A stretch of DNA of 64,000 nt, from NCBI RefSeq assembly GCF_000330885.1, contig NC_020059.1:3505501-3569500 (forward strand), written 5' to 3'. This stretch comes from Rhizobium tropici CIAT 899. Its GTDB lineage: Bacteria; Pseudomonadota; Alphaproteobacteria; Rhizobiales; Rhizobiaceae. Position 1 is the first letter of the stretch; each line of letters opens with the position of its first letter. A program made the position numbers and the translations under genes. The notes below the pieces were generated by a model. It saw only the letters and a list, made by a program, of their open reading frames with translations. It had not been told where the DNA came from and ran no database searches. This document shows, piece by piece, positions 44,901 through 53,887 of this stretch.

Positions 44901-45116
44901 TTTATCCTTGGCGTCATGCCGCTGGCAATCGCCAACGGGGCCGGCTCCGGCAGCCAGAACTCGATCGGCATCGGTGTCATGGGCGGCATGATCTCGGCAA
45001 CCGTGCTCGGCATCTTCTTCATCCCGCTGCTCTTCGTCGCCGTCCGCCGTGTCTTCAAGGGCAATGTTCGGTCGACCGCAGCGCCGGAGTCCGCCAACCC
45101 TGACGTTGCGCATTAA
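41973..45116 (+). CDS. RND multidrug efflux transporter (AcrB/AmeB-like)
   Basis: 1047 residues, 9 bp after the adaptor gene. The proton-relay pair Asp407-Asp408 falls in [14 protein letters not shown] at exactly the AcrB positions. Further HAE1-type marks are [20 protein letters not shown] at the N-terminus, [11 protein letters not shown], and [14 protein letters not shown] in the second half. It exports hydrophobic and amphiphilic drugs by proton antiport. Regulated by the divergent TetR protein. Length and motifs are complete. Confidence 0.96.
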   Translation: MSRFFIDRPIFAWVIAIVIMLAGALSIFQLSISQYPQIAPTTVSISATYSGADAATVENSVTKVIEQGMTGIDNLDYMTSTSTSTGQASISLTFTNKADPDVAQMQVQNKLQLVTAQLPQTVQSTGIVVSKSTSNFLMVVGFVSTDGKLNSNDLADYVDSTLNDTLKRIEGVGNTQIFGSGYAMRIWVDPDKLAKYQLMTSDVVSAIQAQNSQVSAGQLGALPQRKGQELNATVTAKSRLQTPEQFNNIILKSQPNGSLVRLNDVASVELGAKSYTTSSTYNGHPSAGLAVMLASGANAINTAEAVRTTINNLSQTLPPNVEIVYPYDTTPFVKLSIEDVVKTLFEAIVLVFIVMFVFLQNIRATLIPTLAVPVVLLGTFGVLALFGYSINTLTMFGMVLAIGLLVDDAIVVVENVERVMEEEGLSPREATIKSMQEITGALIGIATVLSAVFIPMAFFSGSVGVIYRQFSVTIVSAMVLSVIVALILTPALCATILRKPKHGARERGLFGWFNRNFERATHRYQRGVHGMIRLSIVFLLVFVLIGGAVAALFNRLPSSFLPDEDQGILLTAIQLPPGATDSRTKAVLDQVRNYYLNTEKDYVEGAFAVAGFGFSGQGQNVGLVFVRLKDFDLRKTPQSKAQAIARRAMGAFSKIKDGNVFALAPPAIPGFGSSSGFDFFIKDINGAGHAALIAARNQLLGAAAKNPKLAGTRPNGQEDTPQFSLNIDEEKASALNISLADIDSILSTAWGGTYVNDFIDRGRVKPVYVQANKDFRMQPEDFGRWYVRNSSGDMVPFSAFSNGEWNYGSPRLERYNGSSAVEIQGAAAPGVSSGDAMNEIDKIMATLPPGFSHEWTSLSAQEKLSGNQATQLYAISILVVFLALAALYESWSIPLAVMLSVPIGIFGALLAATLFGQSNDVYFKVGLLTTIGLAAKNAILIVEFAIEQQNQGKNLIDATLEASRQRLRPILMTSLAFILGVMPLAIANGAGSGSQNSIGIGVMGGMISATVLGIFFIPLLFVAVRRVFKGNVRSTAAPESANPDVAH

Positions 45117-45122
45117 GGCCTC

Positions 45123-45156
45123 CCCACTCGCCCTCTCGAAAGAGAGGACGAGTGGG
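45123..45156 (+). terminator. Terminator-like hairpin after the RND operon
   Basis: CCCACTC (45123-45129) pairs with GAGTGGG (45150-45156), and inside it CCTCTC with GAGAGG around a GAAA loop. No U tract follows, so it is a hairpin in the expected place rather than a textbook terminator. Confidence 0.5.
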
Positions 45157-45199
45157 ATCTCAATGAGGCATGGGATACTTCGTCTTGATTTGCCAAATT

Positions 45200-45234
45200 T
45201 GTCATCAATGATTAATATGCAATCATTGATGACA
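45200..45234. promoter_or_regulatory. Perfect palindromic operator of the FitAB/VapBC pair
   Basis: TGTCATCAATGATT (45200-45213), 7-bp spacer, AATCATTGATGACA (45221-45234). The 14-bp arms match exactly, and the element ends 10 bp before the antitoxin ATG. Ribbon-helix-helix antitoxins bind such repeats with their toxin to shut off their own promoter. Confidence 0.8.
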
Positions 45235-45244
45235 GGGTATTTTT

Positions 45245-45490
45245 ATGGCCAGTATGACGATCCGCAACATCGACGATCATTTAAAGACCCGGCTGCGCAT
45301 TCGCGCCGCTGCACACGGGCGATCGATGGAGGATGAGGCGCGAGACATTCTGCGGGCGGCCTTGTCGACGGAAGAAAAGCGTCAGCCCAATTTGGCTGAG
45401 ACAATCCGTCGTCGCATGGCTGCAAGTGGTGGGGTCGTGCTGGATATTGCCCCACGCGAACCAATCCGCCCGGTCGATCTCGATCCGTGA
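45245..45490 (+). CDS. FitA/VapB-type RHH antitoxin
   Basis: 81 residues. The N-terminal ribbon-helix-helix region MTIRNIDDHLKTRLRIRAAAHGRSMEDEARDIL, read in parts, is typical of FitA. The C-terminal tail (GGVVLDIAPREPIRPVDL) would thread through the PIN toxin. AGGG lies near 45233. The stop overlaps the toxin GTG by 4 bp. It binds the palindrome at 45200-45234. Confidence 0.93.
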   Translation: MASMTIRNIDDHLKTRLRIRAAAHGRSMEDEARDILRAALSTEEKRQPNLAETIRRRMAASGGVVLDIAPREPIRPVDLDP

Positions 45491-45912
45491 TCATTCTCGA
45501 CACGAATGTCATTTCTGACCTATTGGCACCATCACCATCGCCAATGGTTGAAGCTTGGCTCGCTGCCCAGCCCCCTCTCGCCATCTTTACGACGGCAACG
45601 ACGGAGGCGGAGATCCTTTACGGCCTCCGGCTGCTGCCTGCGGGCCGACGTCGAAGCGAATTGGAAGCTGCCATTCTCCCGATATTCGAAGAGGATTTCG
45701 CCGGAAGAATTCTCCCCTTCGATAGCGAAGCTGCGGGTGCATATTCTTTCATTGCAACATCGCGGCGTCGGGCCGGCAAGCCGATCAGCCAGTTCGATGC
45801 TCAGATCGCCGCAATTGTAGCGTCGCGAGGAGCAACCCTTGCAACCCGTAACGTGTCGGATTTCCTGGACACCGGAATAGCTGTCGTCAATCCGTGGGAC
45901 TATCGGGGCTGA
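45487..45912 (+). CDS. FitB/VapC-type PIN-domain toxin
   Basis: 141 residues, GTG start overlapping the antitoxin stop. The PIN-domain acidic residues are all present: Asp5 in ILDTNVIS, Glu42 in TEAEILYG, Asp104 in QFDAQIAAI and Asp125 in NVSDF. They coordinate Mg for RNA cleavage; FitB/VapC toxins cut tRNA or rRNA. With the antitoxin it makes a complete type II module, placed between two RND operons. Confidence 0.93.
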   Translation: MIILDTNVISDLLAPSPSPMVEAWLAAQPPLAIFTTATTEAEILYGLRLLPAGRRRSELEAAILPIFEEDFAGRILPFDSEAAGAYSFIATSRRRAGKPISQFDAQIAAIVASRGATLATRNVSDFLDTGIAVVNPWDYRG

Positions 45913-45940
45913 TCCGGTCCGTCCATACACTGCTAAACAT

Positions 45941-48900
45941 TCAAGTTGAGAGCGGAGATACTGGCGGCACCGTGGCTTGCGCCTTCGGCGACCATTTTGC
46001 ATGCAGCTTGGCAAGCATCAGATAGATGATCGGCGTGGTATAGAGCGTCAGCACCTGCGACACGACGAGGCCGCCGACGATGGTGATCCCGAGCGGGCGG
46101 CGCAGCTCCGCACCGGGCCCTGTTGCAATGATCAGCGGGATGGCGCCCATAAGCGCGGCGAGCGTCGTCATCAGGATGGGGCGGAAACGCTTGAGGCAAG
46201 CCTGATAGATGGCTTCCTCTGAAGACAGGCCGAGCGTGCGCTCGCCTTGCAGGGCGAAATCCACCATCATGATGCCGTTCTTCTTGACGATGCCGATCAA
46301 GAGAATGATGCCGATGAAGGCGATGATCGTCAGCTCCGTGCCGCTGATAGCGAGCGCCAGCAGCGCGCCGAGACCGGCCGAGGGCAGCGTCGAGATGATC
46401 GTCAGCGGATGCGCCAGGCTTTCATAGAGAATGCCGAGAACGATATAGACCGTCAGCAATGCCGCCAGCAGCAACAACGGCTGGCTGCCGGACGACTGGG
46501 TAACGCTCGCCGCATCGCCGGCGAAATCCGCATGCAGCGTATCAGGCAGATGCATGTCGAGCACCGCCTTCTGAATGGCGTCGTTCGCCACCTGCAGCGG
46601 CGTGTTGAGCGCCAGATTGTAGGAGATGGTGACGGCGGGATATTGACCTTGGTGATTGACCACCAGCGGCGCGAGCGTCCGGTCGATCGACGCCACCGCG
46701 CTCAATGGCACCTGCGTGCCGCCTGATGCCGGCACGTAAAGCTTGGAAATATCTTGGGGATCGAGCGCATAGTCGGGATTCGCCTCCAATACGACGCGAT
46801 ACTGGTTGCGCTGTGTATAGATCGTCGAGATCTGTCGCTGCGCAAAGGCGTTGTTGAGCGCGGAATCGATCGACTGGATGTTGACGCCGAGCTGGGAAGC
46901 GAGGGTACGATCGATATTGACGGTCGCCTGCAGGCCGTTGGGCTGCCTGTCGGTGGCAACATCGGTCAATCCTGGAAGAGCTTGCAGACGTTCCAAAACC
47001 TTAGGCGCCCATTCCACCAGCTCGTCGTAATTCGCACCCCAGATCGTGAACTGATATTGCGATTGCGACTGGCGCGCGCCGGCGCGGATATCGCCCGGCG
47101 AAAACAGGAATGTGCTGAGGCCCGGGACCGCCATCAACTGCTTGCGGAGCCGGTCTATGACATCGGCGGTCGGCGCACGCTCCGATTCCGGCTTCAGCGA
47201 GATGAAAAGCTGGCCCCGATTGACGGAGCTTGAAAAGCCGCCCCCGCCGACGGAAGAGCCGACACCTGACACCGCCGGGTCCTTGGCAACGATATCCGCC
47301 GCCAGCTGCTGGAGCTTCACCATGGCCGGATAGGAAATATCGGTCGCAGCCTGCGTCCCGCCCTGGATAAAGCCGGTGTCGTCCTGCGGAATGAAGCCCT
47401 TTGGAACCTTGACGTAGAGATAGCCCGTCATGACCACACAGGCGATGATGACGACGACCGAAAGGAGGCGGTGATGCAGCACCGCCCGCAGCGTGCGGCC
47501 GTAAAAGCCCGTAACGGCGCTAAGCGTGCCTTCGACGATACGGCCAAACGCGCCGGGCCGAGCGTCGATATCGTGCTGACGCAGTCGATGGCCGCAGATC
47601 ATCGGCGTCAGCGTGAGGGATACCAGCGTCGAAACGACGATAGTGAAGCCGAGCGTCAGCGAGAAGGTCTGAAAGAACCGGCCGACGATACCGCCCATGA
47701 AGAACAGCGGGATGAAGGCAGCAAGCAGCGACAGGCTGATGGAAATGACGGTAAAGCCGATCTGCTTCGCCCCTTCGAGCGCCGCTCGCATCGGCTTCAT
47801 GCCAGTTTCCAGATTGGCATAAATGTTCTCGATCATGACGATGGCGTCGTCGACGACGAAGCCGACGGAAACGGCAAGCGCCATGAGGGAAAGATTGTCG
47901 ATCGACAGCCCGAAGAGCCACATCGCGGCAAAAGTGCCGGCAAGCGACAGAGGCACCGTCACACCCGCGGCAAAGGTCGGCGTTGCCCGTCGCAGGAAGA
48001 CGAAGACAACGGCCATGACCAGGCAGATAGTGGCAAGCAGCGTCCATTGCATATCGGTGACGCTGGCATGAATCGTGGTGGTTCGATCGGAAAGAATGGA
48101 AACATTCACGCCGGCAGGAATGAGCCGCTGCAGCTCCGGGATCAGCTGCTTAACGCCATCGACGGTGGCGATGACGTTCGCATCCGCCTGCTTGGTGATG
48201 TTAAGCAGCACGGCCGGCTTGCCGTCGTACCAGGCATCCGAGCGGCTGTTGCGCACACCCGGCTCGACAGTGGCGATATCCGAAAGACGAACCGCCGTGC
48301 CGTCGCCGCTGCGCACCACGATCCGCCCGAAGGCTTCCGGCGTCTTCAACTGGCTGTTGACGGCGACGGAGAAAGCGCCGCCCGCACCGTCGATCGAGCC
48401 GAAGGGGCCGAGAACGTTGGCATTGACGACCGCCGTACGGACCGCATCGAGCGAGAGGCCCATGGCCGAAAGCCGGTCTGGATCCAGCCGGACGCGGATG
48501 GCGGGCTGGTCGGCACCGCTCACGGTCACACCGCCGACGCCATCCACCTGTGAAATGCGCTGCACCACCACGGTATCGGCTGCATCATAGATGGCGCTCG
48601 GAGAGACATTGTCCGAGGTCAGCGCCAGGATGAGAACGGGGGCCGCAGCCGGGTTGATCTTGCGGAAGGACGGGAGAGTGGGCAGATCGCCGGGCAGGTC
48701 CGTCGCAGCCGCGTTCAATGCCGCCTGCACATCCTGCGCGGCACCATCGACGCTGCGCGACAGGTCGAACTGGATGATGATCGTGCTCGATCCGAGCGAG
48801 CTGACGGACGTCATTTGAGTGACGCCGGCAATGGTTCCGAGGTGACGCTCCAGCGGGGCGGCCACGCTCGCCGCCATACTGGCCGGATCGGCCCCGGGGC

Positions 48901-49051
48901 GGCTTGAAGAAACGACAATGGTTGGCAAATCCACCGTCGGCAGGCTTGCAACCGGCAGGAAGCGATAGGCAACGATGCCGAGGATCACCAGCCCGATCGC
49001 CAGAAGCGTCGTCCCGACAGGGCGTTTGATAAACGGCTCGGAGATGTTCAT
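45941..49051 (-). CDS. RND efflux transporter, MdtC-like subunit
   Basis: 1036 residues. HAE1-type marks are NISEPFIKRPVGTTLLAIGL, the TM4 pair in GFVVDDAIVMIENIY, and GIVKKNGIMMVDFAL in the second half. It is the third gene of an mdtA-mdtB-mdtC-like operon and overlaps the second pump gene by 4 bp (ATGA). In MdtABC two different RND subunits (two B, one C) form the trimer, exporting bile salts, novobiocin and other compounds. A FitAB toxin gene converges on its 3' end. Confidence 0.93.
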   Translation of the reverse strand: MNISEPFIKRPVGTTLLAIGLVILGIVAYRFLPVASLPTVDLPTIVVSSSRPGADPASMAASVAAPLERHLGTIAGVTQMTSVSSLGSSTIIIQFDLSRSVDGAAQDVQAALNAAATDLPGDLPTLPSFRKINPAAAPVLILALTSDNVSPSAIYDAADTVVVQRISQVDGVGGVTVSGADQPAIRVRLDPDRLSAMGLSLDAVRTAVVNANVLGPFGSIDGAGGAFSVAVNSQLKTPEAFGRIVVRSGDGTAVRLSDIATVEPGVRNSRSDAWYDGKPAVLLNITKQADANVIATVDGVKQLIPELQRLIPAGVNVSILSDRTTTIHASVTDMQWTLLATICLVMAVVFVFLRRATPTFAAGVTVPLSLAGTFAAMWLFGLSIDNLSLMALAVSVGFVVDDAIVMIENIYANLETGMKPMRAALEGAKQIGFTVISISLSLLAAFIPLFFMGGIVGRFFQTFSLTLGFTIVVSTLVSLTLTPMICGHRLRQHDIDARPGAFGRIVEGTLSAVTGFYGRTLRAVLHHRLLSVVVIIACVVMTGYLYVKVPKGFIPQDDTGFIQGGTQAATDISYPAMVKLQQLAADIVAKDPAVSGVGSSVGGGGFSSSVNRGQLFISLKPESERAPTADVIDRLRKQLMAVPGLSTFLFSPGDIRAGARQSQSQYQFTIWGANYDELVEWAPKVLERLQALPGLTDVATDRQPNGLQATVNIDRTLASQLGVNIQSIDSALNNAFAQRQISTIYTQRNQYRVVLEANPDYALDPQDISKLYVPASGGTQVPLSAVASIDRTLAPLVVNHQGQYPAVTISYNLALNTPLQVANDAIQKAVLDMHLPDTLHADFAGDAASVTQSSGSQPLLLLAALLTVYIVLGILYESLAHPLTIISTLPSAGLGALLALAISGTELTIIAFIGIILLIGIVKKNGIMMVDFALQGERTLGLSSEEAIYQACLKRFRPILMTTLAALMGAIPLIIATGPGAELRRPLGITIVGGLVVSQVLTLYTTPIIYLMLAKLHAKWSPKAQATVPPVSPLST

Positions 49052-52000
49052 CTCTCGCCACCCGCCAATTCATTCATCTCGGCGCTCGGCGTGCCGCTGG
49101 TGCGGCCGACGACCTTGGCGCGCAGCCGCTCGAAGGCGAGATAGATCACCGGCGTCGTATAGAGCGTCAAAAGCTGCGAAAGCACGAGACCGCCGATAAT
49201 GGTGATACCGAGCGGAATGCGCAACTCTGCGCCTGTGCCCTGCGCCAGCGCCAGCGGCAAGGCGCCGAAGAGCGCCGCGAGCGTCGTCATCATGATCGGC
49301 CGGAAACGCAGGATCGAGGCTTTCAGAATGGCCTCGCGCGGCTCCAGGCCTTCCTTGCGCTCCGCCTCCAGCGCAAAGTCGATCATCATGATCGCATTCT
49401 TCTTGACGATACCCATCAGGAGCACGATGCCGATCAACGCGATGATCGAGAGATCCTGCCCGAACAGCATCAGCGCCAGCAGCGCGCCGACGCCAGCCGA
49501 AGGCAGCGTCGAAAGAATCGTCACCGGATGAACGGCACTTTCATAGAGCAGACCGAGCACGATGTAGATCGTCACGATTGCCGCGAGGATCAGCCAGGGC
49601 TCGCCCGCCAGCGACGAGGCAAATTCCTCGGCATCGCCCGAATATTTGCGCTGGATATTGTCGGGCATCTCGATATCGCGTTCCGCCGCCTTGATCTCGG
49701 CGACGGCATCGCTGAGCGACGCGCCCTTGGCGAGGTCGAAGCTGAGCGTCACGGCCGGAAACTGCTCATCATGACTGATGACCAGCGGCGCGGTCGTGAA
49801 ACTCGCCGTCGTGAAGGCATTGAGCGGCACCTGGGTATCGCTGGCACCGGCGACATAAAGCTTGTCGAGCGATTTCGGGTCGGACTGATATTGCGGCGCC
49901 GCCTCCAGAATGACGCGATACTGGTTGGCCTGCCCATAGATCGTTGCGATCTGCCGCTGGCCGAAAGCATCATTCAAAGTATCGCTGACGGCCTGCATGG
50001 ACACGCCGAGCCGAGAGGCGGTTTCGCGATTGACATCGACGAAGATGCGCCCGCCGCCCATCTCCACTTCGGAGGCGATATCCGTGAGCTTCGGACTTTC
50101 CTGCAGCCGCTGGGCAAGCTTCTGCGCCCAGTCGACCACCGTATTCGTGTCGGTGCCCGTGAGGGTATACTGATAGGGCGCACGGCTGGCCCTCGTGCTG
50201 ATCGAGATGTCGCGCACGCTCTGGAAGGTGACATGGATGCCGGGCAAGCCCGTCACCTCGCCGCGCATCCTGTCGATGATCTGATCGGCGGACGCGTTAC
50301 GCTCACTCCGCGGCTTCAGCACGAGACTGAGATTGCCGGTATTCAGCGTCAGATTGCTGGCACTCGCACCGATGACGGCAACGACGCTGGTGACATCCGG
50401 ATCCTTGCGCAGCCGGTCGACTACATCGGCCTGAATCTGCTTCATCGTCTCGAAGGAGGTCGTCGGCTCGGCCTCGATGACGGCGGTGATGAGACCCGTA
50501 TCCTGCGCCGGCAGGAAGCCCTTGGGAATGACGACATAGAGCGCGATCGTCGCAGCCAGCGTCACCACCGTCACCAGCAGCATGAGGCGGCTGCGATCCA
50601 CGGCCCAGACAAGGCTCCGCCGATAGCCTTCGACCATCCAGTCGGTGAAACGGTCGGCACCGGCCAGAAAGCCGCCCTGATGCTCTTTCGGCTTGCGCAG
50701 GATGCGCGCGCACATCATCGGCGTGAGCGTCAGCGAGACGACGGCCGACACGACGACGGCAATGGTGAGCGTCAGTGCGAATTCACGGAACATGCGGCCG
50801 ACAATGCCGGTCATGAACAGCAGCGGAATGAAGACGGCAACCAGCGAGACGGTGAGCGAAATGATGGTGAAACCGATCTCGCCGGCGCCCTTGAGCGCCG
50901 CCTGCATCGGATTTTCGCCCTCTTCGATATGACGGGCGATATTCTCGATCATCACGATGGCGTCGTCGACGACGAAGCCGGTGCCGATCGTCAGCGCCAT
51001 CAGCGAGAGATTGTCGAGGCTGAAGCCGGCAAACCACATGACGCCGAAGGTCGCGATCAGCGACAGCGGCAGCGCAACACCGGCAATGAAGGTCGCCGTC
51101 ATCGTCCTCAGGAATAGCAGGACGACCAGGATGACGAGGCCGATGCTTATAACCAGCGTCCACTGCACGTCATGGATCGAGGCGCGGATCGTCTCGGTGC
51201 GGTCATTGACGATATCAAGCGAAATACCGGCCGGCATCGCCTGCTTCAGCTTCGGGATCTGCTTCAGCACGTTCTCGACCGTCTGGATGACGTTGGCGCC
51301 CGGCTGGCGCATGATATCGAGAATGACGGCGGGCTGACCCTGATACCAGGCGCCGACACGATTGTTCTCCAGCCCCTCGACGACCGTTGCGACGTCCTTC
51401 AACTGCACCGGCGCGCTGTTGCGGTAGGCGACGATGACCGATTTATAGACGTTCGGATCGACGATCTGATCGTTGGCCGCGAGCGTGAAGCTCTGCTGCG
51501 TGCCATCGAGCGAGCCCTTGGCGCCGGCAACGCTGGCGTTGGTGATCGCCGAACGGATATCCTCCAGCGCAAGCCCGTAGGAAGCGAGACGCGGCAGGTC
51601 CACCTGAATGCGGATGGCCGGCTTGACGCCGCCCTGGATGTTGACGTCGCCAACACCTGAGACTTCGCTCAGGCGCTGCGCCATCATCGTATCGGCGAAA
51701 TCGCTGAGCTCGCGGATCGAATAGCTGTTGGAGCGCAGCGCCAGCGTCACGATCGGCGTATCGGCCGGGTTCACCTTCGAGTAGGTCGGCGGATAAGGCA
51801 GCGTGCGTGGCAAAGTCGATCCCGCGGCATTGATCGCCGCCTGCACATCCTGCGCGGCGCCATCGATATCGCGGCCGAGATCGAATTGCAGTGTGATCTG
51901 GCTGATACCGAAGGCACTCGACGAGGTCATGGAGGCGAGCGACGGGATCTGGCCGAGCGGCCGCTCCAACGGTGCGGTCACCAGCGCCGCCATCGTATCG

Positions 52001-52167
52001 GGATCGGCACCCGGAAGCTGCGTCGTCACCTGGATCGTCGGAAAATCCACCTGCGGCAGTGGCGCAACCGGCAGGAAGAGGAAGCCGAGAATGCCGCCCA
52101 ACAGAACCGCCACCCCGAGAAGCGAGGTGGCGATCGGCCTGAAGATGAAGAGCGACGAGACGTTCAT
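49048..52167 (-). CDS. RND efflux transporter, MdtB-like subunit
   Basis: 1039 residues. It begins NVSSLFIFRPIATSLLGVAV, the TM4 acidic pair lies in GFVVDDAIVMIENIARH, and GIVKKNAIMMIDFAL marks the second repeat. It overlaps the adaptor gene before it and the MdtC-like gene after it by 4 bp each, so all three are translationally coupled. Paired with the next gene it fits the heteromeric MdtBC type. No BaeSR-type regulator is adjacent. Confidence 0.93.
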   Translation of the reverse strand: MNVSSLFIFRPIATSLLGVAVLLGGILGFLFLPVAPLPQVDFPTIQVTTQLPGADPDTMAALVTAPLERPLGQIPSLASMTSSSAFGISQITLQFDLGRDIDGAAQDVQAAINAAGSTLPRTLPYPPTYSKVNPADTPIVTLALRSNSYSIRELSDFADTMMAQRLSEVSGVGDVNIQGGVKPAIRIQVDLPRLASYGLALEDIRSAITNASVAGAKGSLDGTQQSFTLAANDQIVDPNVYKSVIVAYRNSAPVQLKDVATVVEGLENNRVGAWYQGQPAVILDIMRQPGANVIQTVENVLKQIPKLKQAMPAGISLDIVNDRTETIRASIHDVQWTLVISIGLVILVVLLFLRTMTATFIAGVALPLSLIATFGVMWFAGFSLDNLSLMALTIGTGFVVDDAIVMIENIARHIEEGENPMQAALKGAGEIGFTIISLTVSLVAVFIPLLFMTGIVGRMFREFALTLTIAVVVSAVVSLTLTPMMCARILRKPKEHQGGFLAGADRFTDWMVEGYRRSLVWAVDRSRLMLLVTVVTLAATIALYVVIPKGFLPAQDTGLITAVIEAEPTTSFETMKQIQADVVDRLRKDPDVTSVVAVIGASASNLTLNTGNLSLVLKPRSERNASADQIIDRMRGEVTGLPGIHVTFQSVRDISISTRASRAPYQYTLTGTDTNTVVDWAQKLAQRLQESPKLTDIASEVEMGGGRIFVDVNRETASRLGVSMQAVSDTLNDAFGQRQIATIYGQANQYRVILEAAPQYQSDPKSLDKLYVAGASDTQVPLNAFTTASFTTAPLVISHDEQFPAVTLSFDLAKGASLSDAVAEIKAAERDIEMPDNIQRKYSGDAEEFASSLAGEPWLILAAIVTIYIVLGLLYESAVHPVTILSTLPSAGVGALLALMLFGQDLSIIALIGIVLLMGIVKKNAIMMIDFALEAERKEGLEPREAILKASILRFRPIMMTTLAALFGALPLALAQGTGAELRIPLGITIIGGLVLSQLLTLYTTPVIYLAFERLRAKVVGRTSGTPSAEMNELAGGER

Positions 52168-53675
52168 TGCTGCTGCGTCGGCGTAGCGGAGGAATTGTTG
52201 GAGGCCGAGCCGCCGCTCGTATCCGTGCTTTGTTCACTGCCGGCTGCCGGCTGACCATCCTGACCGCGATGGCCGTTGTGACCGCCCTGCCCACCTTGGC
52301 CGCCCTGCCCGCCTTGACCACCTTGGCCATTATGGCGTCGATGCGGGTGCTCGCTTGCATTCGCGGCCCCCGGAGCGGCATTCTGCGAATCGTTCTCCGC
52401 GACCGGCTGCCCGCTATTGTCAGACGTCGGAATATCCGGGGACGCCTGAGTCGGATTGGCCGAAATCTGCACCTTCGACCCATTCTGCAGCCGCGCGAAA
52501 CCGGTCGTCACCACCTTGTCGCCGGGCGCCACGCCATCGGCGATGACGGCGAGCGTATCGTCCTGCTGGCGCACCTTCACCGGCTTCATGGCAACGGTCT
52601 GATCCTGGCCGATGACATAGACGAAGGTGCCGTTCGGCCCGCGCTGCACGGCACCGCTCGGAATGACGGTGACGCCTTTCAGCGTCTCCACGAGCAGGCG
52701 GGCATTGACGAAGGCGCCGGGCCACAGCGCCAGCTTGTCGTTCGGGAAATTCGCCTTCAGCTTAACGGTGCCGGTGGTGGGATCGACCTGATTGTCGACC
52801 ACACCAAGCGAACCATTGTCGACCACCGTCTCGCCGTCGTTGCCCAAAGCCTGGACGGAAAGCGTTCCGGCTGCGCTTGCCGCGTTGATGCGGGCAAGCT
52901 GCTGCTGCGGAATGGAAAACAGCACGGAGATCGGCTTGATCTGCGAGAGCGTCACGATGCCTGTCGTGTCGCCCGAGCTGACGAGATTGCCGATATCGAC
53001 GTTACGGATGCCGGTGCGCCCATCGAAGGCCGCTCTGATCGTCGTATAATCGAGCGTCGCCTGCGCGCTTTCGATCGCCGCCACATCCACCTGGACCTGC
53101 GCGGTGTATTGCGCCACCAACGAGGTCTGCGTGTCGACCTGCTGCTGCGTGCCGGAGGCGCTCTTCACCATCATCTGATAGCGGGCGAGATCGCGCTGGG
53201 CGCCCGCAAGCAAAGCTTCGTCCTGAGCCTTCTTGGCGATCGCCTGGTCGAGCTGCGCCTTATAGACGGAATCGTCGATGCGGGCGATGATATCGCCCTT
53301 CTTGATGTCCTGGCCCTCGACGAAATTGATTTCGACGATTCGTCCGCTGACCTGCGCGCGCACCGTCACGGTATTCAGGGCCTTCACCGAGCCCACGCCG
53401 TTGATGTAGACGGGGACATCGGCCGTCGTCGCATCCGCGGCGAGCACCGGAACCGGTCCATTGAACTGCGACATGCTGCGCCGTCCGCCACCGCTGCCGC
53501 CCTGCCTTTGGCCACCACGGCGTCCGTCCTGGGCTTGCTCTCCCGGTGCTGCGGCATTTTGGTAGCCAAGCAGCTTCTCCGCCGGCCCAAGCCAACGATC
53601 GCGGGTCGCATAGGCGCCATACCAGACTGCGCCGATCACTGCCAACCAAACGACGACCCGAAACGTCCGAGCCAT
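52164..53675 (-). CDS. RND efflux adaptor, MdtA-like, with Gly/Gln/His-rich tail
   Basis: 503 residues, longer than most MdtA proteins (about 415). It has an N-terminal membrane anchor (VVVWLAVIGAVWYGAY), a Gly/Arg/Gln-rich linker (RRGGQRQGGSGGG), the adaptor core with VNTVTVRAQVSGR-like lipoyl motif (here ALNTVTVRAQVSGRIVEI) and DYTTIRAAFDGRTG, then a low-complexity tail from about residue 439. The tail has five QGG units and several His residues. Linker and tail are predicted disordered and periplasmic. First gene of the operon. Confidence 0.93.
   Translation of the reverse strand: MARTFRVVVWLAVIGAVWYGAYATRDRWLGPAEKLLGYQNAAAPGEQAQDGRRGGQRQGGSGGGRRSMSQFNGPVPVLAADATTADVPVYINGVGSVKALNTVTVRAQVSGRIVEINFVEGQDIKKGDIIARIDDSVYKAQLDQAIAKKAQDEALLAGAQRDLARYQMMVKSASGTQQQVDTQTSLVAQYTAQVQVDVAAIESAQATLDYTTIRAAFDGRTGIRNVDIGNLVSSGDTTGIVTLSQIKPISVLFSIPQQQLARINAASAAGTLSVQALGNDGETVVDNGSLGVVDNQVDPTTGTVKLKANFPNDKLALWPGAFVNARLLVETLKGVTVIPSGAVQRGPNGTFVYVIGQDQTVAMKPVKVRQQDDTLAVIADGVAPGDKVVTTGFARLQNGSKVQISANPTQASPDIPTSDNSGQPVAENDSQNAAPGAANASEHPHRRHNGQGGQGGQGGQGGQGGHNGHRGQDGQPAAGSEQSTDTSGGSASNNSSATPTQQQ
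52281..52325 (-). repeat. Five 9-bp coding repeats (QGG)5 in the MdtA-like tail
   Basis: Five consecutive in-frame 9-bp units, each encoding Gln-Gly-Gly (residues 451-465), with synonymous variation between copies. Such short repeats can change copy number by slippage without breaking the frame. Confidence 0.8.
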
Positions 53676-53887
53676 TCACCCACCTCTTCAAATCCCGGGG
53701 TGATCGACGATCTCCCGCTATTCATGGCGCGACCTTAGCTTGCATCGTGCCGCTTAGGAATTTGGTATGGGCATTAAATTTTGTCCATTTTAGCGCCACT
53801 TAGCGTAACAAACTGTAACATTGGACAAAAACCAGGGTTGTGGTTGCAAGGGAGGGTGGCGCTACCCACACCACCCGTTGCAGCAGA

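Noticed and set aside
45941..52167. A single RND gene duplicated very recently
   Set aside because: The two pump genes differ throughout and match the old MdtB/MdtC split, unlike the near-identical binding-protein pair at 35.7-38 kb.
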